From NCBI RefSeq assembly GCF_000328305.2, contig NZ_ANPE02000150.1:1-39701 (forward strand): a DNA stretch of 39,701 bases, given 5' to 3'. This DNA comes from Arthrobacter crystallopoietes BAB-32 (GTDB lineage: Bacteria; Actinomycetota; Actinomycetes; Actinomycetales; Micrococcaceae). The notes under the pieces are model-generated. The model had not been told where the DNA came from. It ran no database searches and was given only the letters and a program-made list of their open reading frames with translations. Position 1 is the first letter of the stretch. Every line of letters begins with the position of its first letter. Both the position numbers and the translations under genes were made by a program. Shown here one piece after another: positions 1 to 7,381 of this stretch.

Positions 1-252
1 TCGCCCGTGCTGGCTGTCGCCGCGCTCCTCGGCCTGGCTACCGCGCGGCGCAGCGGTGGCAGGCTGGCCTTCGCGCTGGCGCTGTCCTGGGGGTTGGCCT
101 GGATCGCCGTCGGACGTCTCGACGGCGGGCTGCTCTCCGCCGGCACGGCGATTGCCGCGGGAATCTGCTCCGCCGCCGTGCTCGTGGCCGCCGCCACGCT
201 ACGGCTGCGCCAGCGCCAGGTGCTGCAGGCCGGAGGTCAGCTGCCGGCGTGA
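1..252 (+). CDS. C-terminal end of a membrane protein (partial)
   Basis: The frame is open from the first base of the window, so this is the last ~83 residues of a gene starting upstream. It shows two hydrophobic helices separated by a short loop (WGLAWIAVGRLDGG) and ends in a basic, Gln-rich cytoplasmic tail. The WxxxWIAVGRL loop reminds me of the C-terminal extension of long actinobacterial TspO-like 'tryptophan-rich sensory' proteins, but the diagnostic part lies outside the window, so this is only a guess. Its last 16 bases overlap the 3' end of the convergent gene on the other strand. Confidence 0.6.
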   Translation, partial: SPVLAVAALLGLATARRSGGRLAFALALSWGLAWIAVGRLDGGLLSAGTAIAAGICSAAVLVAAATLRLRQRQVLQAGGQLPA

Positions 253-701
253 GGGTCCACTTCCGGCCTCGCCTCATGGTGCCGCAGCCCGTGCGTCCGG
301 CGGTCCTCCTTCATCTCAGCCTCGAACAGATGCCGCTTGCCCGCCGCGAGCTCGTCCCGCGCCTGTTGCTCCAGCTCCTTGAAAGCGGAGTAATAGTTGT
401 CGTCGTAGTCCTCGACGATCTGGAAAGTCCAGCGGCCCTCGATGACGTTGCGGCCGACAATCTCCCTATCGATCCTGTCGGCGATTCCATGGTGGCCGGC
501 TTGGCGCAGCTGCTCCACGGCTTCGCCAAGGGCCAGGTCTGCCTTGCCGGTGAGCCGGTGGAACGCGTAGAGGAAGCCGCGCGCATGCTCGACCACCTCG
601 AGCGACTCGGAGAGCTTGCCTAGCGCTTCCACGGTGGCGTCATCCAGTCCTTCAGGGCGGCGGTGGGCGGAATCCGGTCCGTCCGGGGTGGCGTCTGTCA
701 T
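237..701 (-). CDS. Conserved hypothetical protein, 154 aa
   Basis: Soluble, charged, mostly helical protein without signal peptide or membrane segment. I chose the ATG at 701 (MTDATPDG) because it has a GGAG just upstream; an in-frame start further upstream would add 28 unlikely residues. The centre (HARGFLYAFHRLTGKADLALGEAVEQL, written here only as a landmark for residues ~38-64) is followed by a conserved-looking WTFQIVEDYDDNYY stretch and a long charged helix. It looks like a conserved actinobacterial family of unknown function; I recognise no catalytic motif. It is divergent from the AI-2E-type transporter gene. Confidence 0.7.
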   Translation of the reverse strand: MTDATPDGPDSAHRRPEGLDDATVEALGKLSESLEVVEHARGFLYAFHRLTGKADLALGEAVEQLRQAGHHGIADRIDREIVGRNVIEGRWTFQIVEDYDDNYYSAFKELEQQARDELAAGKRHLFEAEMKEDRRTHGLRHHEARPEVDPHAGS

Positions 702-723
702 GCTCCGAAATTTAGCACCATGG

Positions 724-738
724 ATAACGACGGCGGTG
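724..738 (+). repeat. Dispersed motif copy
   Basis: ATAACGACGGCGGTG in the intergenic region before the AI-2E gene. Confidence 0.6.
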
Positions 739-776
739 CTCCGGAGCGCATTTCGCCGCACCTCTTGCACAGCTAT

Positions 777-798
777 GGTAAGCATGCTTGTCTTTGCC
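777..798 (+). promoter_or_regulatory. Possible stress-type upstream element of the AI-2E transporter gene
   Basis: GGTAAGCATGCTTGTCTTTG lies ~35 bp before the start codon and contains the palindrome AAGCATGCTT. It shares TAAGnnTGCTT and a trailing TTTG with the element ahead of dps (2020-2042). It is a promoter or operator candidate by similarity only. Confidence 0.35.
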
Positions 799-830
799 GG
801 AAGCCTGATGTCGAGGGAAGGACCGGAACC

Positions 831-1955
831 ATGGCGTCAACACGGTATGTGGCCGAGGGCGGCCGGCGCCACAGCACCTGGCAGGACGGACTGGGCAGGG
901 CCGGCAGCCGCTGTGCGCAGATCCTGCTCCTGCTGACCTTGATCACCGTAGCGGTGTACGGGCTGCTGCAGGTCCGGCTGCTGGTCATCCCGGTCATGAT
1001 CGCGCTGATCCTGGCCGCGGCGATCGGGCCCTTCGTGAACCTGCTGCGGCGCAAGGGCGTGCCCGGCGCGCTGGCCACCGGTATCGCCTTCCTCGGCCTG
1101 CTGGTGCTGCTGGGCATCGTCACGACCGTCATTGTGCTGGCCGTGCGGAGCGAATGGGACGAGCTGGTGGCTGCGGCGACCCAGGGGCTCGATGAACTTG
1201 AGGCCTTCCTGCTGACCGGCCCGCTGCCCGTGACGCAGGAGCAGCTGATGGAGGGCAGGCAGGCCGTCATCGATTTTGCCACCAGCCAGCAGGTCCGCTC
1301 CGGCGCCCTGACCGGGTTGTCCGCCGCCACCGAATTCATCGCCGGCACGACGCTCATGATCGTGGTCCTGTTCTTCTTCCTGAAGGACGGCGCGAAGATC
1401 TGGAACTTCCTGCTGCGCCCGTTCAAGGGCCGCCGCGAAGCCAAGCTGCGCCGCGCGGGCCGCCGCACTCTCGAGGTTCTCGGCGGGTACGTCCGCGGCA
1501 CCGCCATCATCGCCTTGGTGGACGCCACCGCCATCGGCATCGCGCTGCTCATCCTGCAGGTTCCGCTGGCCATCCCGCTGGCGATCATCGTCTTCCTTGG
1601 CGCCTTCATCCCGCTCGTCGGCGCAACCGTTGCCGGTGTCCTCGCCGCGCTGGTCGCGCTGGTGGCCAACGGGCCCGTCGTGGCGCTGATCGTGACCATC
1701 ATCGTGATCGCCGTCAACCAGCTGGAGGGGGACCTGTTGCAGCCCATCGTCATGGGCAAGTCGCTGGAACTGCACGCACTGGTCATCCTGTTCGCGCTGA
1801 CGGCGGGGACCATCCTGGCCGGGATCATCGGTGCCGTGCTCGCAGTGCCCCTGGCCGCCGTCGCGTGGGCGATCCTGCAGGTGTGGACCGCGGAGGATCC
1901 GCGGGTTGAGGACCTGAATCCGGATCTCCCGCCGGCAGGATCCGAGCCGACCTGA
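831..1955 (+). CDS. AI-2E family transporter (374 aa membrane protein)
   Basis: Polytopic membrane protein with about eight hydrophobic segments, in the arrangement of the AI-2E transporter family: an N-terminal pair (~35-75), a third (~80-110), a soluble amphipathic loop (~115-185), then the C-terminal bundle with the family-typical FIPLVGATVAG and NQLEGDLLQPIVMGKSLELH stretches. Members are proposed exporters of autoinducer-2 or other solutes, and several act as Na+/H+ antiporters, so the substrate here is unknown. Start ATG 831 is preceded by GGGAAGGA nine bases upstream; longer in-frame starts are rejected. Single gene, followed by dps in the same direction after 133 bp. Confidence 0.9.
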   Translation: MASTRYVAEGGRRHSTWQDGLGRAGSRCAQILLLLTLITVAVYGLLQVRLLVIPVMIALILAAAIGPFVNLLRRKGVPGALATGIAFLGLLVLLGIVTTVIVLAVRSEWDELVAAATQGLDELEAFLLTGPLPVTQEQLMEGRQAVIDFATSQQVRSGALTGLSAATEFIAGTTLMIVVLFFFLKDGAKIWNFLLRPFKGRREAKLRRAGRRTLEVLGGYVRGTAIIALVDATAIGIALLILQVPLAIPLAIIVFLGAFIPLVGATVAGVLAALVALVANGPVVALIVTIIVIAVNQLEGDLLQPIVMGKSLELHALVILFALTAGTILAGIIGAVLAVPLAAVAWAILQVWTAEDPRVEDLNPDLPPAGSEPT

Positions 1956-2019
1956 GCACCGGAGCGCCCGGCGCAGGATTTCGCGCTCAGCGGAGCCACG
2001 TTGCCCCGCATGGACTTCG

Positions 2020-2042
2020 CTAAGTTTGCTTACTAGTTTGGG
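2020..2042 (+). promoter_or_regulatory. Upstream element of dps
   Basis: CTAAGTTTGCTTACTAGTTTG lies about 50 bp before the dps start codon. It resembles the element before the AI-2E gene (777-798): both have TAAGnnTGCTT. Since dps is a classic stress gene, a shared stress regulator is plausible but unproven. Confidence 0.35.
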
Positions 2043-2088
2043 AGAGGTAACGCGCCGAGAAGCGGCAGCGTCAGTAAGGAGGTTTTTG

Positions 2089-2694
2089 ATGGCCGGGAAG
2101 AACGGATCGAAGGCAGGCTTTACAGTACCGGGTCTGAAGCTGGAGGACGGCTACAAGGTCGGTGAGACGCTCCAGCAGCGGCTGCATGCGCTGAATGACC
2201 TGCAGCTGACCCTCAAGCACGCGCACTGGAACGTCGTCGGCCGCGACTTCATCGGCGTCCACGAGATGCTGGACCCGCAGATCGAAAAGGTCCGCGCCAT
2301 GATCGACGCTGTTGCCGAACGCATGGCCACCATGGGCGTATCGCCCAAAGGCCTCCCCGGCGCCTTGGTCAAGGAGCGCACGTGGGATGACTACTCGATC
2401 GACCGCGCCGGCACCGCCGAGCACCTGGCCGCCCTGGACCAGGTCTACAACGGCGTGGTCGAGGACCACCGCAAGGCGATCGAGGCAATCGGGGAGATCG
2501 ACCCGATCACCGAGGACCTGCTGATCGGCCAGACGGCGGAGCTCGAGCTCTTCCAGTGGTTCATGCGCGCGCATTTGGAGAACCGGGAGGGCCGGCTGGA
2601 GACCGAAGGAGCCAGGACGGAAAAGGCTGCGGCGGGCAAGACAGACAAATCGGATAAGTCGGACAAGGCAGAGAAGTCCGGCAAGTCCAAGTAG
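2089..2694 (+). CDS. dps: Dps ferritin-like DNA-protection protein
   Basis: Dps proteins form dodecamers that oxidise and store iron with H2O2 and shield DNA. The intersubunit ferroxidase ligands are all visible with the family spacing: H46 (in KHAHWN), H58, D62, D73 and E77. The start ATG 2089 follows a near-perfect AAGGAGG. At 201 aa it is longer than the usual 160-180 because of a C-terminal tail (from ~177) made of Lys/Ser/Asp repeats, the sort of cationic tail that binds DNA in mycobacterial Dps. The gene is monocistronic, with a strong hairpin terminator after it. Confidence 0.96.
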   Translation: MAGKNGSKAGFTVPGLKLEDGYKVGETLQQRLHALNDLQLTLKHAHWNVVGRDFIGVHEMLDPQIEKVRAMIDAVAERMATMGVSPKGLPGALVKERTWDDYSIDRAGTAEHLAALDQVYNGVVEDHRKAIEAIGEIDPITEDLLIGQTAELELFQWFMRAHLENREGRLETEGARTEKAAAGKTDKSDKSDKAEKSGKSK

Positions 2695-2733
2695 CACGGC
2701 CGCTCCCTCCGCCTGGGGGATAAGCGCAGCATC

Positions 2734-2779
2734 AGGGCCCGGCCCGCCGCCCGCTCTTGCCGGGTGCGGGCCGGGCCCT
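2734..2779. terminator. Bidirectional hairpin terminator after dps
   Basis: Perfect 14-bp inverted repeat AGGGCCCGGCCCGC (2734-2747) and GCGGGCCGGGCCCT (2766-2779) with an 18-nt loop. It lies between the convergent genes dps and the small membrane protein. The U-tract is short (TTGTC). Confidence 0.7.
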
Positions 2780-2846
2780 TGTCATGCTCTGGGCCCCGAC
2801 GTGCCGGGTGCGAACCGGGCGCTTGTCATGCTCTGGGCCCCGATGT
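2759..2846. repeat. 44-bp tandem duplication
   Basis: Two adjacent 44-bp copies (2759-2802 and 2803-2846) differ at only a few positions (GGGCCGGGCCC versus GAACCGGGCGC, GAC versus GAT). The first copy contains the right arm of the dps terminator, and the mutations in the second copy destroy that arm. Confidence 0.9.
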
Positions 2847-2876
2847 GCCTGCCGCGCAGCCGACGGGACCTGCCCG

Positions 2877-3176
2877 CTAGCGCTTCCGCCCAAAGACGAG
2901 CGACGCCGCCGCCGTCGCCGCCGTGACCGTGTAGACCGCAGGCCACGCGCCGATCTTCTTGGCCAGCGGGTGGGACAGCCCGAACGCCGCCAGGTACGTG
3001 CCGGTGAGGGCCGAAGCAGTGGGGGTTCCGGCGTCGCGCTTCCACAAGGTGAACGCCGCGGCACCGGCAGCCGCCAGCACCGCCCCGCCCAGCGGACGGT
3101 TCTTCGTCGCACGCGCGGTCTGGAAGCCGCCGATCAGGCCGGCGCTGGTCAGCAGCGAGGGCAAAACTGAGCTCAT
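2877..3176 (-). CDS. Small membrane protein, 99 aa
   Basis: Unrecognised small membrane protein with three to four hydrophobic stretches (LLTSAGLIGGFQTAR, GAVLAAAGAAAFTLW, ALTGTYLAAFGLSHP, VYTVTAATAAASLVFG) and a basic C-terminus (GRKR). The start ATG at 3176 has GGAG seven bases upstream. It is divergent from the 75-aa gene at 3266, and its 3' end faces the dps terminator region. No function can be assigned from sequence. Confidence 0.75.
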   Translation of the reverse strand: MSSVLPSLLTSAGLIGGFQTARATKNRPLGGAVLAAAGAAAFTLWKRDAGTPTASALTGTYLAAFGLSHPLAKKIGAWPAVYTVTAATAAASLVFGRKR

Positions 3177-3265
3177 CGGAATCTCCTTGGGTCGCTTGGT
3201 GGTTCCAGCCTACTGCCCGGACGCATAGACTTTCCCTAACTGCTGGACCTCCCCAAGGAGCCACC

Positions 3266-3493
3266 ATGGGCCGGATCAAGCGGCTCGCCGCCGACCTCAT
3301 GCTCGAGGACCTGGGGCGGCCTGTCAGTATTGTCGGCTTCAACAATGACGAGCATTCCGGCATCCTCGCCGGCTTCATCGTCCGCCGCACCAAGGATGCC
3401 GTGGACATCCACCTGCAGGACATCCACGAAGCCGTCGTCGTGCCCCATGACCGGCAGGTCGTCATCCTACGGCGGCCCCGGAAACCCGCCTAA
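3266..3493 (+). CDS. Hypothetical protein, 75 aa
   Basis: Small soluble protein starting MGRIKRLAADLMLEDLGRP, with AAGGAG six bases before the ATG. The pattern of alternating hydrophobic strands (PVSIVGF, SGILAGFIV, AVDIHL, EAVVVP, RQVVIL) suggests a small beta-barrel or SH3-like fold, but no family is recognised. Codon use matches the neighbours, and a good ribosome-binding site makes it likely to be real. Confidence 0.7.
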   Translation: MGRIKRLAADLMLEDLGRPVSIVGFNNDEHSGILAGFIVRRTKDAVDIHLQDIHEAVVVPHDRQVVILRRPRKPA

Positions 3494-3647
3494 CCCAAGT
3501 CCAAGTACGACGACGGGTGGCTGGCTGTGTTGCGGGTGGCCCGCCGCCAGCGTGCCGGCGGTCAGCTGCCGCGTGCTTCTACTCGTTGGAACTGCTCGGC
3601 CTTCCTGAGCCGGCCTTGTCGAATGGTCTCGTCACCGCGAACCGTCC
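3494..3647. other. Intergenic, no gene seen
   Basis: It lies between the convergent 75-aa gene and the nucleotidyltransferase. It holds GCGGGTGGCCCGC (an imperfect hairpin) and AAGTACGACGACGGGTG, a degenerate relative of the dispersed ACGACGGCGG motif. No convincing coding sequence is seen. Confidence 0.4.
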
Positions 3648-4268
3648 TCACTGGGCAACCTTGTTCGTCAGCAGGATCCGCCGGAGCCAGCCTGGCTGCC
3701 CGGCCACAACCAAGCCTTCATGGAGGATGGACTCGAAGATCGGTGCTGGACGGATCTCGTGTTCCCTGTAGACCAACGGGCGTACGTCATTCCCTGTCCA
3801 AGCGCTTATTTTCCCGGCTAGATCCGTTATCAAGTCCTCCGCAGAGTCTTCATCAACCGTGTCGGGCAACGCGACGAAGACATCGATGTCACTGTTGGTC
3901 CGCATCTCGTTTCGTGCAGCGGATCCGAAGATAATTACCGCGAGTGGAGCGAACTCCCACGAATCGATTTCGTCACGCATGCGCTGCAGGAGTCGGGACT
4001 TAGCGGAAGCCGCCGCCATCACGGCCTCAGCGACTAGGTGGTTACGATTCAGGCGGTAACTATGCGTCCTGCCTGAAGCTCGTTCAAGGACTAATCCCTG
4101 TTCGGTAAGACGGCTGAGAGCTTTCCGCACGCCTGCGAGGGACGCGTCCTCGGGCAAGAGCTCGGTGATTTTCGGAGCGGTAAACTCAGCATCCGCCCGG
4201 GAGAGGACGTACAGCACGCCCATGTCCAACGATGGGCTTATCGCTGCCAATGGATTCTGGAGTCGCAC
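3648..4268 (-). CDS. Winged-helix plus MNT-type nucleotidyltransferase protein
   Basis: 206-aa protein in two parts. Residues ~15-75 form a winged-helix module (ADAEFTAPKITELL...GVRKALSRLTEQGLV). Residues ~108-170 are a minimal nucleotidyltransferase with GS (115-116) and DID (127-129) in the order FGSAARNEMRTNSDIDVF. Such proteins are thought to transfer nucleotides to a protein or RNA target, or to act as regulators. I chose the GTG at 4268 (VRLQNPLAAISPSLD) because family members begin this way. The open frame continues up to an ATG at 4364, but that stretch crosses AT-rich DNA with an operator-like palindrome. No HEPN partner gene is adjacent. Base composition is slightly lower in GC than its neighbours. 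Confidence 0.8.
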   Translation of the reverse strand: MRLQNPLAAISPSLDMGVLYVLSRADAEFTAPKITELLPEDASLAGVRKALSRLTEQGLVLERASGRTHSYRLNRNHLVAEAVMAAASAKSRLLQRMRDEIDSWEFAPLAVIIFGSAARNEMRTNSDIDVFVALPDTVDEDSAEDLITDLAGKISAWTGNDVRPLVYREHEIRPAPIFESILHEGLVVAGQPGWLRRILLTNKVAQ

Positions 4269-4292
4269 CTCATCCACCTGCGCTAAATCTAC

Positions 4293-4312
4293 AAAAGTAC
4301 ATTTAAGTACAC
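4293..4312 (-). promoter_or_regulatory. Palindromic operator candidate upstream of the HTH-nucleotidyltransferase
   Basis: GTACTTAAATGTAC (4297-4310 on the minus strand) is a near-perfect palindrome, and the block also reads as a TGTACTT direct repeat with a 3-bp spacer. It lies ~30 bp before the chosen GTG start in an AT-rich patch, consistent with autoregulation by the protein's winged helix. Confidence 0.45.
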
Positions 4313-4511
4313 AATAGTGTTCATCTGATGGTGGGGGAAGCAACATCGCTCTCATCGGCCCCACAGCTCAGTCACACGGGTATTAATGGCACGCTGTCGC
4401 ATTAAGCCCGGATTCTCGACTGCATCAGGAACCGGGGGATTGTGCGGGGAGTTTAACGAGGAGAGGCGTGGCGCATCGCGTGCTGCAGCTTGACGACGAG
4501 GAGGCAATACC

Positions 4512-5375
4512 GTGGGATTGTTCGACAAGTTTGTCCGCAAAGGCAAGCAGATGGCCGGCGAGTATGTGAAGGACCAGCTGCGGCAGCGGACCAGCGGCAA
4601 CCGCCCCGGAAACCAGCGGCAGCCCGGGTCCCAGTACGGTAACCAGCAGTACGGAAACCAGCCCTACGGCGGCCAGCAGTACGGGAACCAGCCCTACGGG
4701 AACCAGCCTTACGGGGGCCAGTCCTACGGGAACCAGCCCGGTCAGAACCAGCCGTACGGTGGCCGGCAGGGCGGCTACGCTGCGCCTTCCGGTGGTGCCG
4801 GCGGCATGTCCCGTGAGGACCAGGCCGCGATTGCGAAGTACAAGTACATGCTCCGCACGGCCCCGCCGGAGGACATGGAACGCGCCCACGCCGAGGCCTT
4901 CGCGCGGCTGACTCCGGAGCAGCGCTCGCTGCTGCTGGCGGAGCTGACCCAGGAGCTGCCGCCGGCGGAGCGCCCGCGCAGCGACCAGCCGCAGGATCTC
5001 GCCCGGGCGGCCACCAGGGCAGAGGTATCGCGTCCGGGGTTCATGGAGCAGATGATGCGCCGCGGTGGCTCGCGCCGTTCCGGCATGGGCGGCATGGCAG
5101 CAGGCGCCGCCGGCGGACTGGGTGCCGGCCTGCTGGCCGGTGTGGCCGGTGCGTTCATCGGCACCGCGATCGCCGGACCGCTGCTGGACGGCTTCACCGG
5201 CATCGGCGAGGAACTGGGCGGCGCGGCCGAGGGGCTGGCGGACGGCGTTGCCGGCGCGGGCGAAGAGATTTCCGCGGCCGGCGAGGGCCTGGCGGAGCAG
5301 GGCGGCGGCCTGTTCGACGGCTTCTTCGGCGATGGCGGCGGAGCCGGCGGGGACTTCGGCGACTTCGAGCTCTAA
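4512..5375 (+). CDS. Low-complexity YGNQ-repeat protein, conserved helical centre
   Basis: 287-aa protein with GTG start and GAGGAGG eight bases upstream. The N-terminus (MGLFDKFVRKGKQMAGEYVKD) is basic and amphipathic. Residues ~42-90 are a Gln/Tyr/Gly/Asn repeat (units such as QYGNQPYGGQ). Residues ~98-175 hold a segment (YKYMLRTAPPEDMERAHAEA) that I recognise as recurring in actinobacterial proteins of unknown role. The C-terminus has a Gly-rich hydrophobic segment (~190-220), then an acidic Gly-rich tail. The repeat is prion-like in composition and might drive condensation or surface association; that is inference. Confidence 0.75.
   Translation: MGLFDKFVRKGKQMAGEYVKDQLRQRTSGNRPGNQRQPGSQYGNQQYGNQPYGGQQYGNQPYGNQPYGGQSYGNQPGQNQPYGGRQGGYAAPSGGAGGMSREDQAAIAKYKYMLRTAPPEDMERAHAEAFARLTPEQRSLLLAELTQELPPAERPRSDQPQDLARAATRAEVSRPGFMEQMMRRGGSRRSGMGGMAAGAAGGLGAGLLAGVAGAFIGTAIAGPLLDGFTGIGEELGGAAEGLADGVAGAGEEISAAGEGLAEQGGGLFDGFFGDGGGAGGDFGDFEL
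4633..4770 (+). repeat. Coding repeat of TACGGNAACCAG units
   Basis: About nine imperfect 12-15 bp units encode Tyr-Gly-Asn-Gln or Tyr-Gly-Gly-Gln inside the YGNQ protein. In-frame expansion or contraction between strains is expected. Confidence 0.8.
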
Positions 5376-5402
5376 TCCGGCGGCCGGAAGCACCTCCGGA
5401 CC

Positions 5403-5446
5403 GGGCGGCGGTGCGCACACAATGGTGCGCACCGCCGTCGTTGTTT
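5403..5446. terminator. Hairpin terminator between convergent genes
   Basis: Perfect 12-bp inverted repeat GGCGGTGCGCAC / GTGCGCACCGCC around the loop ACAATG, followed on the plus strand by GTCGTTGTTT. It separates the YGNQ gene from poxB and can work in both directions. The right arm coincides with a minus-strand copy of the dispersed motif (AACAACGACGGCGGTG). Confidence 0.75.
5430..5446 (-). repeat. Dispersed motif copy
   Basis: AAACAACGACGGCGGTG on the minus strand, coinciding with the right arm of the terminator hairpin. Confidence 0.5.
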
Positions 5447-5489
5447 CCCCGTTCGCCGCGGCTTCAGATGCGGGGACGGCCCGGCATGG

Positions 5490-7238
5490 TCAGCTGCGCG
5501 GGATGTTGCGCAGGTTGCTGCGGGCCATGCTGACCGCTTCGCCGGCGCCCTTGTTCAGGACGAGTTTGGACATGGCGGTGGCGAAGCCGAAGACCTGCTC
5601 GCCGGTGATCTTCGGCGGCAGGGACAGCGCCTTCGGATCGGTGATGACCTCCACCAGCGACGGGCCGCGGTGCGCGAAGGCGGCCCGGTAGGCGCCCTCC
5701 AGCTCCGACGGCTCCGTGATGCGGACGGCGTGGAAGCCCATGGCGGAGGCGATCGCGGCGTAGTTGGTGTCCGGGACGTCCACGCCGAAGTCCGGCAGCC
5801 CGTCGACCAGCATTTCCAGCTTCACCATGCCCAGCGTGGAGTTGTTGAAGAGCACGATGTTGAGCGGCAGCTTATAGGTCACGGCGGTCAGCATTTCGCC
5901 CAGCAGCATGGCCAGGCCGCCGTCGCCGGAGACGGAGATGACCTGCCGGCGCGGGTGGGCAAACTGGGCGCCGATGGCGTGCGGCAGCGCATTGGCCATG
6001 GAGCCGTGCAGGTAGGAACCGATCAGCCGGCGGGTGCCCAGCGGGTTGATGTAGCGGGCGGTCCAGACATTGCACATTCCGGTGTCGGCGGTGAAGATGG
6101 CGTCGGCCGCCGCGGTCTGGTCCAGCACGGAGGCGGCGTACTCGGGATGGATGGGCTTGAGTTTGTCCGCCTTGCGCGTGTAGGCGCCGACGGCCTTGTT
6201 CATGAGCTTGTCGTGCTTCTTGAGCATCTGGTCCAGGAAGCGGCGGCTCTTCTTGCGCTTCAGGAGCGGCATCAAGGCGGTCAGGGTGGGCAGCACGTCG
6301 CCGTGCACCGCGAGGTCCACGTCCGTCCGCCGGCCCAGGTGCTCCGCCGCACGGTCCACCTGCGCGGTCCGCGTCTCCGGCAGGAACTGGTCGTACGGGA
6401 AGTCCGTGCCGAGCAAGAGGAGCAGGTCGGCGTCCTCGATCCCCTCGGCGGCGGCGCCGTAGCCCAGCAGCCCGGTCATGCCGATGTCGTACGGATTGTC
6501 GTACTGGATGAAGTCCTTGCCGCGCAGCGAGTGCCCGATCGGCGCGCCGATCAGCTCGGCCAAGGCCACCACCTCGTCGTGGGCGCCCGCCACGCCGGCC
6601 CCGGCAAAAATGGCGACCTTTCCGGCGTCGTTAATGGCCTTGGCGAGCTGCTCCACGCTCCGCGGATCCGGCACCACCGAGGCCGGCAGGAACGGCGTGC
6701 ACACCGGCGTGGGCGCCACCGCGTCCAGGCTGGCAATGTCCCCGGGCAAACTAACGACGGCGACCCCGCGCCTTCCCCACGCATGCTGGATCGCGCTGTG
6801 CATCACCCGGGGCGCCTGCTCGGCCGTGCTGACCATCTCCGAATAGACCGAGCATTCGGTGAACAGGCGGTCCGGATGGGTTTCCTGGAAGTAGCCGGTG
6901 CCGATCTGCTTGCTCGGGATGTGCGAAGCGATGGCCAGCACGGGCGAGCCGGAGCGGTTGGCGTCGTAGAGTCCGTTGATCAGGTGCAGATTGCCGGGAC
7001 CGCAGGAGCCGGCGCAGACGGCGAGTTCACCGGTGAGCTGTGCATCCGCCGCGGCGGCAAAGGCGGCCGCTTCCTCGTGCCGGACGTGGATCCAGTCGAT
7101 CCCGCCTTTGGCCGAGCCGCCGGTCTTGCGCACCGCGTCCACGATGGGGTTGAGGCTGTCGCCGACAATCCCGTAGATCCGGCGGACTCCGGCGCTGACA
7201 AGCTGGTCGATGAGCTGGGACGCGAGTTCTTGGGCCAT
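5490..7238 (-). CDS. poxB: Thiamine-diphosphate pyruvate oxidase (PoxB-like)
   Basis: 582-aa ThDP enzyme. PoxB converts pyruvate to acetate and CO2 and passes electrons via FAD to quinone at the membrane, a stationary-phase bypass of pyruvate dehydrogenase. The N-terminal Pyr domain carries the activating Glu in RHEEAA (55-56). The central FAD-binding domain spans ~190-330. The C-terminal PP domain has the ThDP/Mg motif from GDGG (438-441) to NN (465-466). The C-terminal ~30 residues resemble the membrane-binding tail of PoxB. ATG 7238 has CAGGAG nine bases upstream; the longer open frame upstream is rejected. Acetolactate synthase or another ThDP paralogue is less likely given the length and tail. 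Confidence 0.88.
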   Translation of the reverse strand: MAQELASQLIDQLVSAGVRRIYGIVGDSLNPIVDAVRKTGGSAKGGIDWIHVRHEEAAAFAAAADAQLTGELAVCAGSCGPGNLHLINGLYDANRSGSPVLAIASHIPSKQIGTGYFQETHPDRLFTECSVYSEMVSTAEQAPRVMHSAIQHAWGRRGVAVVSLPGDIASLDAVAPTPVCTPFLPASVVPDPRSVEQLAKAINDAGKVAIFAGAGVAGAHDEVVALAELIGAPIGHSLRGKDFIQYDNPYDIGMTGLLGYGAAAEGIEDADLLLLLGTDFPYDQFLPETRTAQVDRAAEHLGRRTDVDLAVHGDVLPTLTALMPLLKRKKSRRFLDQMLKKHDKLMNKAVGAYTRKADKLKPIHPEYAASVLDQTAAADAIFTADTGMCNVWTARYINPLGTRRLIGSYLHGSMANALPHAIGAQFAHPRRQVISVSGDGGLAMLLGEMLTAVTYKLPLNIVLFNNSTLGMVKLEMLVDGLPDFGVDVPDTNYAAIASAMGFHAVRITEPSELEGAYRAAFAHRGPSLVEVITDPKALSLPPKITGEQVFGFATAMSKLVLNKGAGEAVSMARSNLRNIPRS

Positions 7239-7284
7239 GGGTCTGTGCTCCTGCCGTTCGGTGGAACCTGGTGCCTCTGCCGCC

Positions 7285-7304
7285 AATATAGTGGAGCCCT
7301 CCAC
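7285..7304 (-). promoter_or_regulatory. Putative poxB promoter with operator palindrome
   Basis: On the minus strand the palindrome GTGGAGGGCTCCAC (7291-7304) directly abuts TATATT (7285-7290), a good -10 hexamer ~45 bp before the poxB start. The position suggests that a repressor or activator binds over the -10/-35 spacer. Confidence 0.4.
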
Positions 7305-7381
7305 AGCGCGGGGCGGCAACCCTAAACTGGGCGATGTGGGCGCGGACCGCCCGCGCCCCGGACCCAGGAGAGGTGAGCGCA

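Noticed and set aside
773-2011. 412-codon open frame antisense to the AI-2E gene
   Set aside because: High-GC shadow; Ser/Thr/Arg-rich composition, no domain, no ribosome-binding site, and the plus-strand gene is clearly real.
3648-4268. MNT-HEPN toxin-antitoxin pair
   Set aside because: No HEPN-type gene (RX4-6H motif) is found on either side.
5670-7325. 551-codon open frame antisense to poxB
   Set aside because: Composition (Gly/Val/His/Gln/Arg-rich) is that of a reversed GC-rich gene; no motif.
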